From the NCBI GenBank assembly GCA_945883805.1, contig CAMCYE010000014.1, forward strand, positions 1 to 45,222: a stretch of 45,222 nucleotides of DNA, in the 5' to 3' direction. This document shows, one piece after another, positions 32,952 through 41,031 of this stretch (positions within the stretch are counted from its first letter, which is position 1; each line of letters begins with the position of its first letter). Under the pieces are notes generated by a model, which was given only the letters and a program-made list of their open reading frames with translations, was not told the origin of the DNA and made no database searches. Position numbers and translations under genes: made by a program. The DNA comes from Victivallis vadensis. GTDB lineage: Bacteria; Verrucomicrobiota; Lentisphaeria; Victivallales; GWF2-50-93.

Positions 32952-33019
32952 CACAGGCTTTAGCCTGTAGTTGGGTTAAAAAAAAGAAGAGGAAAATTGC
33001 AGGCTGAAGCCTGCATTAC
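32946..33019. repeat. REP-like unit, right copy
   Basis: AAGTAACACAGGCTTTAGCCTGTAG ... GCAGGCTGAAGCCTGCATTAC, a direct repeat of the left unit. It begins over the transposase stop codon and ends 2 nt before the MFS ATG, so that gene has no separate leader. Confidence 0.85.
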
Positions 33020-33021
33020 TT

Positions 33022-34299
33022 ATGAAAATCATTGATTTCCTAGGCCTTAAAAAAAGTATTGCCGCCATGCTGTGCATGGTTATACTGATCGGCCTTGGTG
33101 AAAAAATGGCTGAGCGGTTCCTTCCACTTTATCTCATGGCTCTCGGAGGAGGCGCATTTTCAATCGGCCTCCTCAACGGACTCAACAACCTTCTCAATGC
33201 CCTGTATTCGTTCCCCGGAGGCTATGTCAGCGACAAATTCGGTTATAAGCGGGCTCTGATGCTGTTCAATGTAATTGCGATGGTCGGGTATCTTATTGTC
33301 ATCATATTCCCGTACTGGCAGGCCGTAATCATCGGGGCTTTCTTCTTCCTGGCATGGACAGCGGTCTCACTTCCCGCCACAATGGACATGGTTTCTACTG
33401 TTCTCCCGAAAAACAAGCGAACAATGGGCGTTTCCATGCATTCCTTCATAAGACGCGTCCCGATGGCGTTCGGTCCGGTTTTCGGCGGTATCCTGATTAC
33501 ATGCTACGGTCAGACAAAAGGTATTCAACTCGCTTTCATCGCGGCTCTAATTCTTGCGGCAATATCCCTAGTCGTACAGCAATTTCTGATAAATGATGAC
33601 GGAAAAAGAAAAAGCGATGCGACTCTTCATCCCTGGAAGGCGATGAGGTACATCAATTCTGACCTCAGGAACCTCCTCGTCTCCGATATTCTCATCCGAT
33701 TCTGCGAACAGATACCTTATGCGTTTGCAGTGGTGTGGTGCGTAAAACTCAACAGCATTTCCGAACTTGATTTCGGCATACTGTCAGCTGTCGAAATGGT
33801 GACAGCCATGCTGATTTACATTCCAGTGGCATATCTTGCGGATAAGAGCTCGAAAAAACCTTTTGTGGTCGCCACATTCTGTTTCTTCACAATCTTTCCG
33901 CTACTCCTGTTTTTTTCACATTCATTCTGGATGTTGCTCGGCGCATTTATAGTCAGGGGATTGAAAGAATTCGGCGAACCCACAAGAAAAGCGCTCATAA
34001 TGGATCTCGCTCCAGAAGACAAAAAAGCTGCGACTTTCGGAGTTTATTATATGATAAGGGATATTGTCGTTTCGATTGCGGCTTTCGCTGGAGCTTTCCT
34101 ATGGGACTCTTCAACATTCAAAAAAGTTGCGGATATCACCGGTATCGGGAACAGCCTTGTCCCATGGGTTGAAAAAGTCGCCTGTCCGGAGCTTAACCTT
34201 ATCGCCGCATTTGCCTGCGGAGTTGCAGGGACAATCTATTTCGCCGCCTTCGGAAAGGATTTGAAAACCCAACCAACAAGTCGCCAAGACACCAAGTAA
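33022..34299 (+). CDS. MFS permease
   Basis: 425 residues, twelve predicted helices. The A motif-like GGYVSDKFGYKRAL lies after helix 2, and AYLADKSSKKP in the second half marks the repeat of the fold. I do not recognise a substrate. There is no ribosome site before the ATG, because the REP unit ends 2 nt upstream. The last codons (TQPTSRQDTK) are encoded by AACAAGTCGCCAAGACACCAAG, a sequence type seen in intergenic repeats, so the C-terminus seems to have been extended into repeat DNA. Confidence 0.8.
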   Translation: MKIIDFLGLKKSIAAMLCMVILIGLGEKMAERFLPLYLMALGGGAFSIGLLNGLNNLLNALYSFPGGYVSDKFGYKRALMLFNVIAMVGYLIVIIFPYWQAVIIGAFFFLAWTAVSLPATMDMVSTVLPKNKRTMGVSMHSFIRRVPMAFGPVFGGILITCYGQTKGIQLAFIAALILAAISLVVQQFLINDDGKRKSDATLHPWKAMRYINSDLRNLLVSDILIRFCEQIPYAFAVVWCVKLNSISELDFGILSAVEMVTAMLIYIPVAYLADKSSKKPFVVATFCFFTIFPLLLFFSHSFWMLLGAFIVRGLKEFGEPTRKALIMDLAPEDKKAATFGVYYMIRDIVVSIAAFAGAFLWDSSTFKKVADITGIGNSLVPWVEKVACPELNLIAAFACGVAGTIYFAAFGKDLKTQPTSRQDTK

Positions 34300-34325
34300 A
34301 ATTAGTGTGAATTAGTGGTGAGGTC
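34300..34325 (-). repeat. Diverged third copy of the CACTAACTCACAC repeat
   Basis: On the minus strand it reads CACCACTAATTCACACTAAT, resembling 3389-3433 and 10803-10845. It lies just after the MFS stop codon. Confidence 0.45.
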
Positions 34326-34350
34326 TTTATATTTTGAATTTACCTATTGA

Positions 34351-34385
34351 TTAACTTTGTGCCTTTGTGCCTTAGTGGTTATAAT
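34351..34385 (+). promoter_or_regulatory. Candidate repeat-borne promoter of queC
   Basis: An octamer repeat AACTTTGTGCCTTTGTGCC gives TTGTGC (34357-34362) as a -35 and TATAAT (34380-34385) as a -10 with 17-nt spacing. The expected start point is at or next to the queC ATG (34392), so the message would have little or no leader. Confidence 0.45.
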
Positions 34386-34391
34386 ATCTTC

Positions 34392-35072
34392 ATGAAAACA
34401 AAACAAAAAGCAGTGGTTCTCCTCAGCGGCGGACTTGATTCCGCCACAGTTCTCGCATATGCCATAAAAAAGGGGTTTGAATGCCATGCCCTGAGTTTTT
34501 CATACGGACAGCGTCACAATATCGAGCTCAAAGCCGCGAAAAAAGTGGCGGAAAAGCTCGGAGCCATTCAGCATTTCACCATCAACATAGATCTTCGAAA
34601 ATGGGGCGGTTCGGCTCTTACTTCTTCCGGGATGAAAGTTCCAAAAGGTGGAGTAAAGAAAGGAATACCCGTGACATATGTCCCTGCAAGGAACACCATA
34701 TTCCTCTCTTTTGCCGTAGCCTGGGCTGAAACAATCGGGGCAAGGGATATCTTCATAGGTGTGAATTCTCTCGACTATTCCGGCTATCCCGACTGCCGCC
34801 CGCAATTCATAAAAGCTTTTGCGAAATGCGCAAATCTCGGCACCAAAGCGATTGACGACGGCTGGAAATTCAAAATACACGCCCCTCTTCAGACGCTCAC
34901 CAAATCGGAAATAATCCGACTCGGCACAGAACTCGGAGTCGATTATTCCCTTACGCACAGCTGCTACGATCCCGACTCAAAAGGCCACGCCTGCGGAAAA
35001 TGCGACAGTTGCCGCCTGAGAAAGAAAGGCTTTCAAGAATCCGGAATAAAGGATCCTACGGTTTATAAGTGA
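34392..35072 (+). CDS. queC: 7-cyano-7-deazaguanine synthase
   Basis: 226 residues from [20 protein letters not shown], the ATP-pyrophosphatase PP-loop (SGGLDS). It contains [42 protein letters not shown], and the C-terminal zinc motif [20 protein letters not shown]. It converts 7-carboxy-7-deazaguanine to preQ0 for queuosine. queD, queE and queF are not in the window. An earlier in-frame start (34347) lies in repeat DNA and is rejected. There is no Shine-Dalgarno sequence; a repeat-borne promoter close to the ATG suggests a leaderless message. Confidence 0.95.
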   Translation: MKTKQKAVVLLSGGLDSATVLAYAIKKGFECHALSFSYGQRHNIELKAAKKVAEKLGAIQHFTINIDLRKWGGSALTSSGMKVPKGGVKKGIPVTYVPARNTIFLSFAVAWAETIGARDIFIGVNSLDYSGYPDCRPQFIKAFAKCANLGTKAIDDGWKFKIHAPLQTLTKSEIIRLGTELGVDYSLTHSCYDPDSKGHACGKCDSCRLRKKGFQESGIKDPTVYK

Positions 35073-35077
35073 CAGGT

Positions 35078-35345
35078 ATGAAAAAGAAAAACGTGGCAAC
35101 TCCAAAAAAGGCAAAGCCTAAAGCCATTGTCAACCCGGACTATTCCCTGGAATTGTCCATGATTATAGCTCGGCTTGCCTTACCGATGGAAAAGCGGACA
35201 GGATTTCTCCGGAGAAGACTGCCGAACGGTGGAAGCAGCTTGTGATGCACCCTGCATATAAGAATCTTCGCCGAGATTTATACACTTATGGCGCACAACA
35301 TGACCAGAAGGCCATTTCAGAATTTCTTCAGCACTTGACTCCGAC
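35078..35345 (+). pseudogene. Frameshifted small gene, unknown function
   Basis: From ATG 35078 the frame encodes MKKKNVATPKKAKPKAIVNP and DYSLELS, then departs and stops at 35245. In the next frame, from about 35163, DYSSACLTDGKADRISPEKT, then AERWKQLVMHPAYKNLRRDL and YTYGAQHDQKAISEFLQHL read as a normal soluble protein. One indel near 35155-35170 would join them into about 85-90 residues. The end runs into a heptamer array (35346-35396), so the original C-terminus may be gone. No family recognised. It is 6 bp after queC and convergent with the methyltransferase gene. Confidence 0.5.
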
Positions 35346-35396
35346 ATCTGACGACCAGCGACCAGCGACCAGCGACCAACGACCAGCGACTAACAA
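35346..35396. repeat. Heptamer array, GACCARC type
   Basis: About six in-phase GACCAGC/GACCAAC/GACTAAC units lie between the broken small gene and the m5U methyltransferase 3' end. Confidence 0.8.
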
Positions 35397-35412
35397 CTTG
35401 CGCCCTTTCCAT

Positions 35413-36621
35413 TCACTTCTCCAGATACGCGATAGTCTCAAAGTGCGAAGTTCGCGGAAACATGTCGAAGAGGCGGGCCTTCTTGAGCTTGAATCCGCAT
35501 TCGCAGAGGAATTTCATATCCCTTCCCATCATGTCGGGAGCACAGGAAATATAGATTAACTTCTTGACTCCTGTTGAAATCATCTGGTTTTTAAGTTTCA
35601 GGCTAAGCCCTCCCCTCGGCGGATCCAAGAGGACGACAGTCTCTTCGGATTTCATATTGCGTGAATTTTCAGTCATGAACACCTCAGCGCTTTTCGCGGA
35701 GAATCGGCATTTGTCCGCGAGCCCGAGGGCAACTGCATTTTTTACGGCGGACTTAATCGTAACAGGGTCGCTGTCGACTCCGATGACCGATTCAATTCCG
35801 GCCTTTGCCGCAGCAATACTGAAGAAACCGCAGCCACAGTACAAATCAATAAGGCTGGATGCTTTTGAGTCATTTGCCATTTTTGCGGTTTCCGCGGCAA
35901 GAAGGTCTGCGCATTTCGGGTTAACCTGGAAAAAACTTCCGCACGGAACTTCAAGAACTCCGAATGCCGTCTCCTCCTCCAGGACTCCATCCACCGACCT
36001 GTTTTCTATCCAGAACTGCACCTGGTCTTTCAGCGTGTATCTGAATGTGATGTCGGAGGATCCGGAATACTTGTTCAAATCCTGTCTGATCTCTGCGAGT
36101 TTCGCGTTTATTTCAATGTCGGCAAGGGGACAGTTATCCACATCGATTATGCTGACATTGTCCTCGGCGAAATAGCCGAGTCTGTTTTTTGACAAGTGCA
36201 ATACTATCTTGTTCCGGTAATTAAGATCTGAAGGTGATGGAACCGGGACATCCATTACGGTTGCCGGGTCAATCTTCAAGTTATGCCGGATAAAATTTTC
36301 GAGATGTCTGTTCTTTATCCTGATCTCCTCTTCATATTTCACATGCTGATAACTGCATCCCGGACAGTGCTCAACGACACTTTTATTATTTTCAGGTGGG
36401 CGGAAAGCCAGGGAACAGGCCGGGGATATCCTGTTTTGCGAACTACGCAGGATTTCGACAAGCTTCGCAGTTCCGAAGTTTTTCTTTCTGGATGTCTCCT
36501 CCACGACTATGAGTTCTCCGGGAATGGTTCCGGGGACGAAATAGACAAATCCGTCTTTTCTGCCGAGTCCATTTCCTCCGAAAGCGATATCAGTGATTTC
36601 CAGTTCAAAAGTATTTTCCAT
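35413..36621 (-). CDS. RNA (uracil-5-)-methyltransferase, RlmD/TrmA-like
   Basis: 402 residues. The N-terminal TRAM domain (FELEITDIAFGGNGLGRKDG) binds RNA. A cysteine cluster, SPACSLAF and EHCPGCSYQH with a later NCPLA, fits the 4Fe-4S site of RlmD/RumA-type enzymes. The methyltransferase core has VPCGSFFQVNP, SLIDLYCGCGFFSIAAAK, VIGVDSDP, LLDPPRGG and the nucleophile cysteine in YISCAPDMMGRD. It makes m5U in 23S rRNA (or tRNA); which one cannot be settled from sequence. A single-gene unit, convergent with queC and divergent from hisC. Confidence 0.9.
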   Translation of the reverse strand: MENTFELEITDIAFGGNGLGRKDGFVYFVPGTIPGELIVVEETSRKKNFGTAKLVEILRSSQNRISPACSLAFRPPENNKSVVEHCPGCSYQHVKYEEEIRIKNRHLENFIRHNLKIDPATVMDVPVPSPSDLNYRNKIVLHLSKNRLGYFAEDNVSIIDVDNCPLADIEINAKLAEIRQDLNKYSGSSDITFRYTLKDQVQFWIENRSVDGVLEEETAFGVLEVPCGSFFQVNPKCADLLAAETAKMANDSKASSLIDLYCGCGFFSIAAAKAGIESVIGVDSDPVTIKSAVKNAVALGLADKCRFSAKSAEVFMTENSRNMKSEETVVLLDPPRGGLSLKLKNQMISTGVKKLIYISCAPDMMGRDMKFLCECGFKLKKARLFDMFPRTSHFETIAYLEK

Positions 36622-36746
36622 TTATCCACTCTTTTGTTTTCAAGTTAAAATGTCATATTACGGTTCTGATAATGTCGTGGTTATGAGACAAGACAAGTTT
36701 TGAAGATAAAATCAAAGTCACAAGAATTCAAGAAAGAACCCAAATT

Positions 36747-37853
36747 ATGTCCGTATTGAACCATATTAATCCGCATGTCAATAAAGTTATCCCTTATCAG
36801 CCTGGGAGGCCGATTGAGGAAGTCGCACGCGAACTCGGGCTGAATCCCGATGAAATTATAAAACTCGCCTCGAACGAGTCACCTCTCGGAGTATCTCCGA
36901 AAGCGGTCAGGGCGATGAAAAAAGCCTGTGTGGAAATGCACAGATATCCGGATGGCGGCGCGTATTATCTGAGACAGCGGATATCAAAACACTATGGTTT
37001 TCCGCCGGATCATTTCATTTTCGGGTGCGGCTCCAATGAAATAATAGAGTTTATCGGACACAGTTTCCTATACCCCGGCGTTTCCGCCGTGATGAGCGAA
37101 AAAGCTTTTGTGATTTACAGGATCATCTGCGGAATGTTTGGTGCTGAAGCTGTCGAAGTCCCGATGAAAGGGCTGACCCACGACCTCAAAGCCATAATCA
37201 GGGCGATCCGACCGGATACCAGGGTGGTGTTCGTATGCAATCCGAACAATCCGACAGGAACTATGGTGAGGGAAAAAGACGTTTCGGCCTTTATGAAGAA
37301 GATTCCGGAACATGTCCTTGTCGTATTTGACGAGGCCTATGCGGAAATCACATATAAAAAGATGCCGGACACCTTGGCATATGTCAGGAAAAACCGAAAC
37401 GTGATCGTGCTCAGGAGTTTTTCAAAAGCCTACGGGCTTGCCGGACTCCGCATCGGCTATGGAATCGCAAAACCTGAAATAATCCATGCACTTGAAAAGC
37501 CAAGACAGCCCTTCAATGTCAACAGTATGGCGCAAATAGCCGCCGCCGCCGCGTTGGACGACCAGGGATTTGTCAGACGTTCACGCAGAACCTACAGGAA
37601 AGGTGCCACACTGATAATGAAAACCTGTTCCGAAATGGGTCTGGAGTTCGAGCCGCCTGTCGCTAATTTCATGCTTATCAAAGTCCGGAACGGGATTGAA
37701 GTATTCAACGAACTCCAGCAAAAGGGAGTGATAGTCAGACCTATGGGTCCGTACAATCTTCCGGAATGGATCAGGGTCTCAATAGGAACCGAGTCGGAAA
37801 ATATGAAATTCCTGTCCGCCCTGAAAGAGGTTGCAAATGCCCGCAAAAAATAA
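36747..37853 (+). CDS. hisC: Histidinol-phosphate/aromatic aminotransferase
   Basis: 368 residues, PLP fold type I. IIKLASNESPLGVSP at the N-terminus, CNPNNPTG at 164-171, D195 in VVFDEAYAE, and the PLP lysine K227 in RSFSKAYGLAGLRIGYG are typical of HisC. It overlaps tyrA by 17 nt, so it is more likely to serve tyrosine/phenylalanine synthesis, or both pathways, than histidine alone; HisC paralogues of this sort act as aromatic aminotransferases. No other his gene is near. AAGAAAG lies upstream of the start. Confidence 0.92.
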   Translation: MSVLNHINPHVNKVIPYQPGRPIEEVARELGLNPDEIIKLASNESPLGVSPKAVRAMKKACVEMHRYPDGGAYYLRQRISKHYGFPPDHFIFGCGSNEIIEFIGHSFLYPGVSAVMSEKAFVIYRIICGMFGAEAVEVPMKGLTHDLKAIIRAIRPDTRVVFVCNPNNPTGTMVREKDVSAFMKKIPEHVLVVFDEAYAEITYKKMPDTLAYVRKNRNVIVLRSFSKAYGLAGLRIGYGIAKPEIIHALEKPRQPFNVNSMAQIAAAAALDDQGFVRRSRRTYRKGATLIMKTCSEMGLEFEPPVANFMLIKVRNGIEVFNELQQKGVIVRPMGPYNLPEWIRVSIGTESENMKFLSALKEVANARKK

Positions 37854-38712
37854 AAAAACTGTAGCAATCATAGGTTTTGGGCTTCTCGGGACATCTCTCG
37901 GAATGGCGTTGAAGGGCAAAAAATATGTCAGGATCGGTTGGAGCAGAAGGTCCGAGTCCCGGAAACAGGCTTTGAAAAACAATGTCGTTGACAAGGTTTT
38001 AGAGAATCCTGAAGACGCGGTTTCAAACGCCGATATTACTGTGATTTGCCTGCCGATCCCGATGATCATGGAATTCTGCGCGAAATTCGCAAAATCCTGG
38101 AAAAAAGGTGCGATAGTCACAGATGTCGGAAGCGCGAAAGAGAAAATTATCAAGGCTGTCTCTCCGATTCTGAGCAGGAATGGTGTTCACTTTATCGGAA
38201 GTCATCCTATGGCTGGCTCCGAACAGAGCGGAGCTGAAGCGGCCAAGGCCGATCTTTATGTAAGGGCAATGGTTTTCCTTACACCGTCACCTGAGACACC
38301 CACAAAAGTGGTAAAAGAAATTTCTGACATGTGGAAATCTGCCGGAGCCAAAATCATGGAAATTGACAGTGTCAAACATGACATTACTGTCGCCCACACA
38401 AGCCATGTTCCCCATATTGTTGCGTCAATCCTCACCTTGACCGCTCTCAAGGACGGCAAAACAAGGGCACAGCGTGAAAACGGCTGTGCCGGCGGGTTTC
38501 GTGATACGACGAGAATCGCCTCATCCGCCCCACAGATGTGGAGGGAGATTATTGAAAACAACAGAGCGGCAGTCCTCAAAACTCTCTTTGAGTTCGAAAA
38601 GAACCTGAAGAGTTTCAGGGAAAACATAAGCAAAGCGGAATATTCAGAACTTGAAAAGAAACTCCAGTCTGCAAAAGATCTGCGCGATTCCTGGCTCTCG
38701 AAGAAGAATTAG
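37837..38712 (+). CDS. tyrA: Prephenate (or arogenate) dehydrogenase
   Basis: 291 residues. The Rossmann start KTVAIIGFGLLGTSLGMALKG, then TVICLPIPMIMEF, VTDVGSAKE, FIGSHPMAGSEQSG, and HDITVAHTSHVPH (catalytic His region) with GCAGGFRDTTRIASSAPQMW match TyrA. It makes 4-hydroxyphenylpyruvate or tyrosine. The ATG at 37837 lies inside hisC with GAGG 6 nt before it. No ACT domain is visible at the C-terminus (291 residues), so feedback control by tyrosine through that domain is unlikely. Confidence 0.92.
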   Translation: MPAKNKKTVAIIGFGLLGTSLGMALKGKKYVRIGWSRRSESRKQALKNNVVDKVLENPEDAVSNADITVICLPIPMIMEFCAKFAKSWKKGAIVTDVGSAKEKIIKAVSPILSRNGVHFIGSHPMAGSEQSGAEAAKADLYVRAMVFLTPSPETPTKVVKEISDMWKSAGAKIMEIDSVKHDITVAHTSHVPHIVASILTLTALKDGKTRAQRENGCAGGFRDTTRIASSAPQMWREIIENNRAAVLKTLFEFEKNLKSFRENISKAEYSELEKKLQSAKDLRDSWLSKKN

Positions 38713-38733
38713 GATTTTCACCTCAGGAATTTC

Positions 38734-39555
38734 TCAATTGCCCCCGCTGAGAATCCTGATTTCCCTCTGCGGAAAAGGTATCATGATGTTCTTGGTGCGG
38801 AAAGCCTCCACCAACGCCTTGTTGATCTCTCCGCCTGCGGGTCCGAAGTCAGTTACGCTGGTCCAGGGCTTTACCGCGATGTTGATCGAGGAATCGGCCA
38901 ACACGCTCACAGCGATGACCGGAGTCAGATCTTTCAACACTCTGGGATTGTTCTGCAACACGTCGTTCACCGTTGACAGCGCCTTATTCAAATCGGTATC
39001 ATAGGCGACGCCGACAACGATGTTGATTTGCCTGACTTTGCCATAGTTATGAAGAATCTCTCCGACAATTTTCCGGTTTGGAACGACCACTTTTGACCTG
39101 TCTGGGTGGGACAGTATCGTGCTGAACAGGCTGATATTCTCCACATTGCCCTCTACGCCTGCAATCGAGATGTACTCGCCTATTCGGAACGGCTTGGTGA
39201 AAATTATGGTTAGACCGGCAACCATGTTACCGAGAATGCCCTGCATTGCAAGAGCTATCCCAGCTCCAGCCACGCCTATTCCAGCCAACAGCGGTAGCAA
39301 TTGGACACCCAAGTTCTGTAAAGCCATAATTAAGAAGAGACCCAGCACCATGATTCTCGCGATTCGCACCAGCAGCAGGCGTACCGGAGGTTCAAGATTG
39401 AACTTCCGCATGGCACTGTCCAAAATCCGTCCTGTCCAGCGCCCCACAACAACGCCGACAAATATTATGGCGATCGCCACAAGCAGCTTCGGCCCGAATT
39501 CAACGGCTAAGTCAATACCTGTGCGCTTCAAGTAATCCAGCGTTTCATCATTCAT
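38734..39555 (-). CDS. mscS: Small-conductance mechanosensitive channel (MscS family)
   Basis: 273 residues. Three membrane helices precede the pore-lining TM3 (LLAGIGVAGAGIALAMQGILGNMVAG), followed by the beta domain with FRIGEYISIAGVEGNVENIS, and VVPNRKIVGEILHNY. The layout matches E. coli MscS (286). It opens under membrane tension to release solutes. AAAGGA lies 7 nt before the ATG. Downstream it converges with tyrA; upstream is the rmlB pair. Confidence 0.93.
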   Translation of the reverse strand: MNDETLDYLKRTGIDLAVEFGPKLLVAIAIIFVGVVVGRWTGRILDSAMRKFNLEPPVRLLLVRIARIMVLGLFLIMALQNLGVQLLPLLAGIGVAGAGIALAMQGILGNMVAGLTIIFTKPFRIGEYISIAGVEGNVENISLFSTILSHPDRSKVVVPNRKIVGEILHNYGKVRQINIVVGVAYDTDLNKALSTVNDVLQNNPRVLKDLTPVIAVSVLADSSINIAVKPWTSVTDFGPAGGEINKALVEAFRTKNIMIPFPQREIRILSGGN

Positions 39556-39572
39556 TTGGAAATCCTTTCAGT

Positions 39573-40589
39573 TTATTTGTTCAGGTACATCTTATCATAG
39601 TATTTCTGGTAGTCGCCGGAAGTCACATGGTCAAGCCAGGACTGGTTTTTGAGATACCAGTCGACAGTTTTTGCGATTCCCTGTTCGAAGGTGACCGACG
39701 GTTTCCATCCCAGCGAGTTTGTGATTTTAGAATTGTCGATGGCGTAACGTCTGTCATGTCCGGGTCTGTCCTTGACAAATTTAATAAGGGATTCATCCTT
39801 GCCGAGAAGTCCGAGCAGTGTCTTAACGAGTTCAATATTGGTTTTTTCATTTGAACCGCCGATATTGTAAACTTCTCCGCTTTCCCCGTTTTCAAGAACC
39901 CGAAGAATCGCAGAGCAGTGATCATAAACGTATAGCCAGTCACGGATCTGCATGCCGTCACCATAAACCGGGATTTGCTTGTCCTGCCTGATGTTGTTAA
40001 TGCAGAGAGGAAGCATTTTTTCCGGAAACTGGTACGGTCCGTAATTATTTGAACATCTGGTGATTACAGAATCCAATCCGAAAGTATGATGAAACGCGTG
40101 CACCAAATGGTCAGCTGAAGCCTTGCTGGCACTGTACGGTGAGTTTGGCTTAATATGGGTTTCCTCGGTGAAAGCTTCTTCATCTGGCGACAGGGATCCA
40201 TAAACTTCATCGGTTGAAACCTGGAGAAACCTCTTCACACCAAGCTCTTTAGCACAGAGCAGGAGATTAAGTGTCCCCGTCACATTTGTTTCAATGAAAA
40301 TGCCGGGGCCTGAAATCGAACGGTCAACATGACTTTCGGCTGCGAAATTCACAATCCCGTCAATCTTGTGTTCCTTGATTGTCTTTTCAATGAGTTCCCG
40401 ATTGCGGATATCTCCATGGACAAATGCATGGTTCTTGTTTTCCATGAACCCGTCCAGATTTTCCAAGTTCCCCGCATACGTCAAGGCGTCAAAGTTGACA
40501 ACTTTCAGGTTTTTCCTTTCAGAAAGGAGCATCCTTACAAAATTAGCCCCGATAAATCCGGCTCCGCCTGTCACCAGTATGTTCTTCAT
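39573..40589 (-). CDS. rmlB: dTDP-glucose 4,6-dehydratase
   Basis: 338 residues. The NAD site is VTGGAGFIGANFV, then FDALTYAGNLENL, NFAAESHVDRSI, the catalytic STDEVYG (T-D-E), and the YxxxK in SPYSASKASADHLV; RCSNNYGPYQFPEK and DRPGHDRRYAID are diagnostic. It makes dTDP-4-keto-6-deoxyglucose for rhamnose or other deoxysugars. rmlA, rmlC and rmlD are not here. It starts 2 nt after the stop of the small exported protein gene. It is the third deoxysugar enzyme in the window (with gmd and fcl), but about 37 kb away from them. Confidence 0.95.
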   Translation of the reverse strand: MKNILVTGGAGFIGANFVRMLLSERKNLKVVNFDALTYAGNLENLDGFMENKNHAFVHGDIRNRELIEKTIKEHKIDGIVNFAAESHVDRSISGPGIFIETNVTGTLNLLLCAKELGVKRFLQVSTDEVYGSLSPDEEAFTEETHIKPNSPYSASKASADHLVHAFHHTFGLDSVITRCSNNYGPYQFPEKMLPLCINNIRQDKQIPVYGDGMQIRDWLYVYDHCSAILRVLENGESGEVYNIGGSNEKTNIELVKTLLGLLGKDESLIKFVKDRPGHDRRYAIDNSKITNSLGWKPSVTFEQGIAKTVDWYLKNQSWLDHVTSGDYQKYYDKMYLNK

Positions 40590-40591
40590 AT

Positions 40592-40927
40592 TTATGGTTT
40601 ATCCTTTCCGCTTTCTTCTTTCCTGACCTGATCCAGGGTCTTGTCAATGTCGACGTCGATATCCTTCACCTGTATTCCCAGTTCAATGAGTTCACGGTCA
40701 TTGTCAAGCCTGATTGCCAGCTCCTTGTGCAGAGCCATTATCTTGTCATGTATTTCCTTCAGCTTCGGGTCTTCCTCAATCATTTTCATCCGCCTGTTAT
40801 ACATCTGCATGGCGATTTCTGATCTTTTCTTCTTGAGGATGTTCAGTTTTTCCGAAGCTGTTTCAGCATAGGCAAACAATCCACAAAGGACAAACACTGC
40901 GGCGGTCATAATCAAATATTTCTTCAT
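40592..40927 (-). CDS. Small exported helical protein
   Basis: 111 residues. MKKYLIMTAAVFVLCGLFAYAETA is a signal peptide cleaved near AYA-ET. The mature part is a highly charged amphipathic helix (long K/E/I stretch with heptad spacing), likely coiled-coil, periplasmic. No family recognised. GGAG lies 6 nt before the ATG at 40927. It precedes rmlB by 2 nt, so the two share a message; no functional link is evident. Confidence 0.75.
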   Translation of the reverse strand: MKKYLIMTAAVFVLCGLFAYAETASEKLNILKKKRSEIAMQMYNRRMKMIEEDPKLKEIHDKIMALHKELAIRLDNDRELIELGIQVKDIDVDIDKTLDQVRKEESGKDKP

Positions 40928-41031
40928 GAGTTTCTCCTGTGTTTTCAAACGCTTTCCTTATTAATTTTTCCGTCCCGGAAAAATTTTCTTATTCCGAACC
41001 CTGAGACTTTCCAACTTTCGCATTTCCGAAC

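Noticed and set aside
32379..33019. Complete IS200/IS605 insertion sequence
   Set aside because: The protein is RAYT-type and the flanks are REP-like direct units rather than IS200 ends; there is no tnpB.
35242..35559. 105-residue plus-strand frame
   Set aside because: Its middle and end are heptamers and the reverse of the methyltransferase gene; only its first part belongs to the broken small gene.
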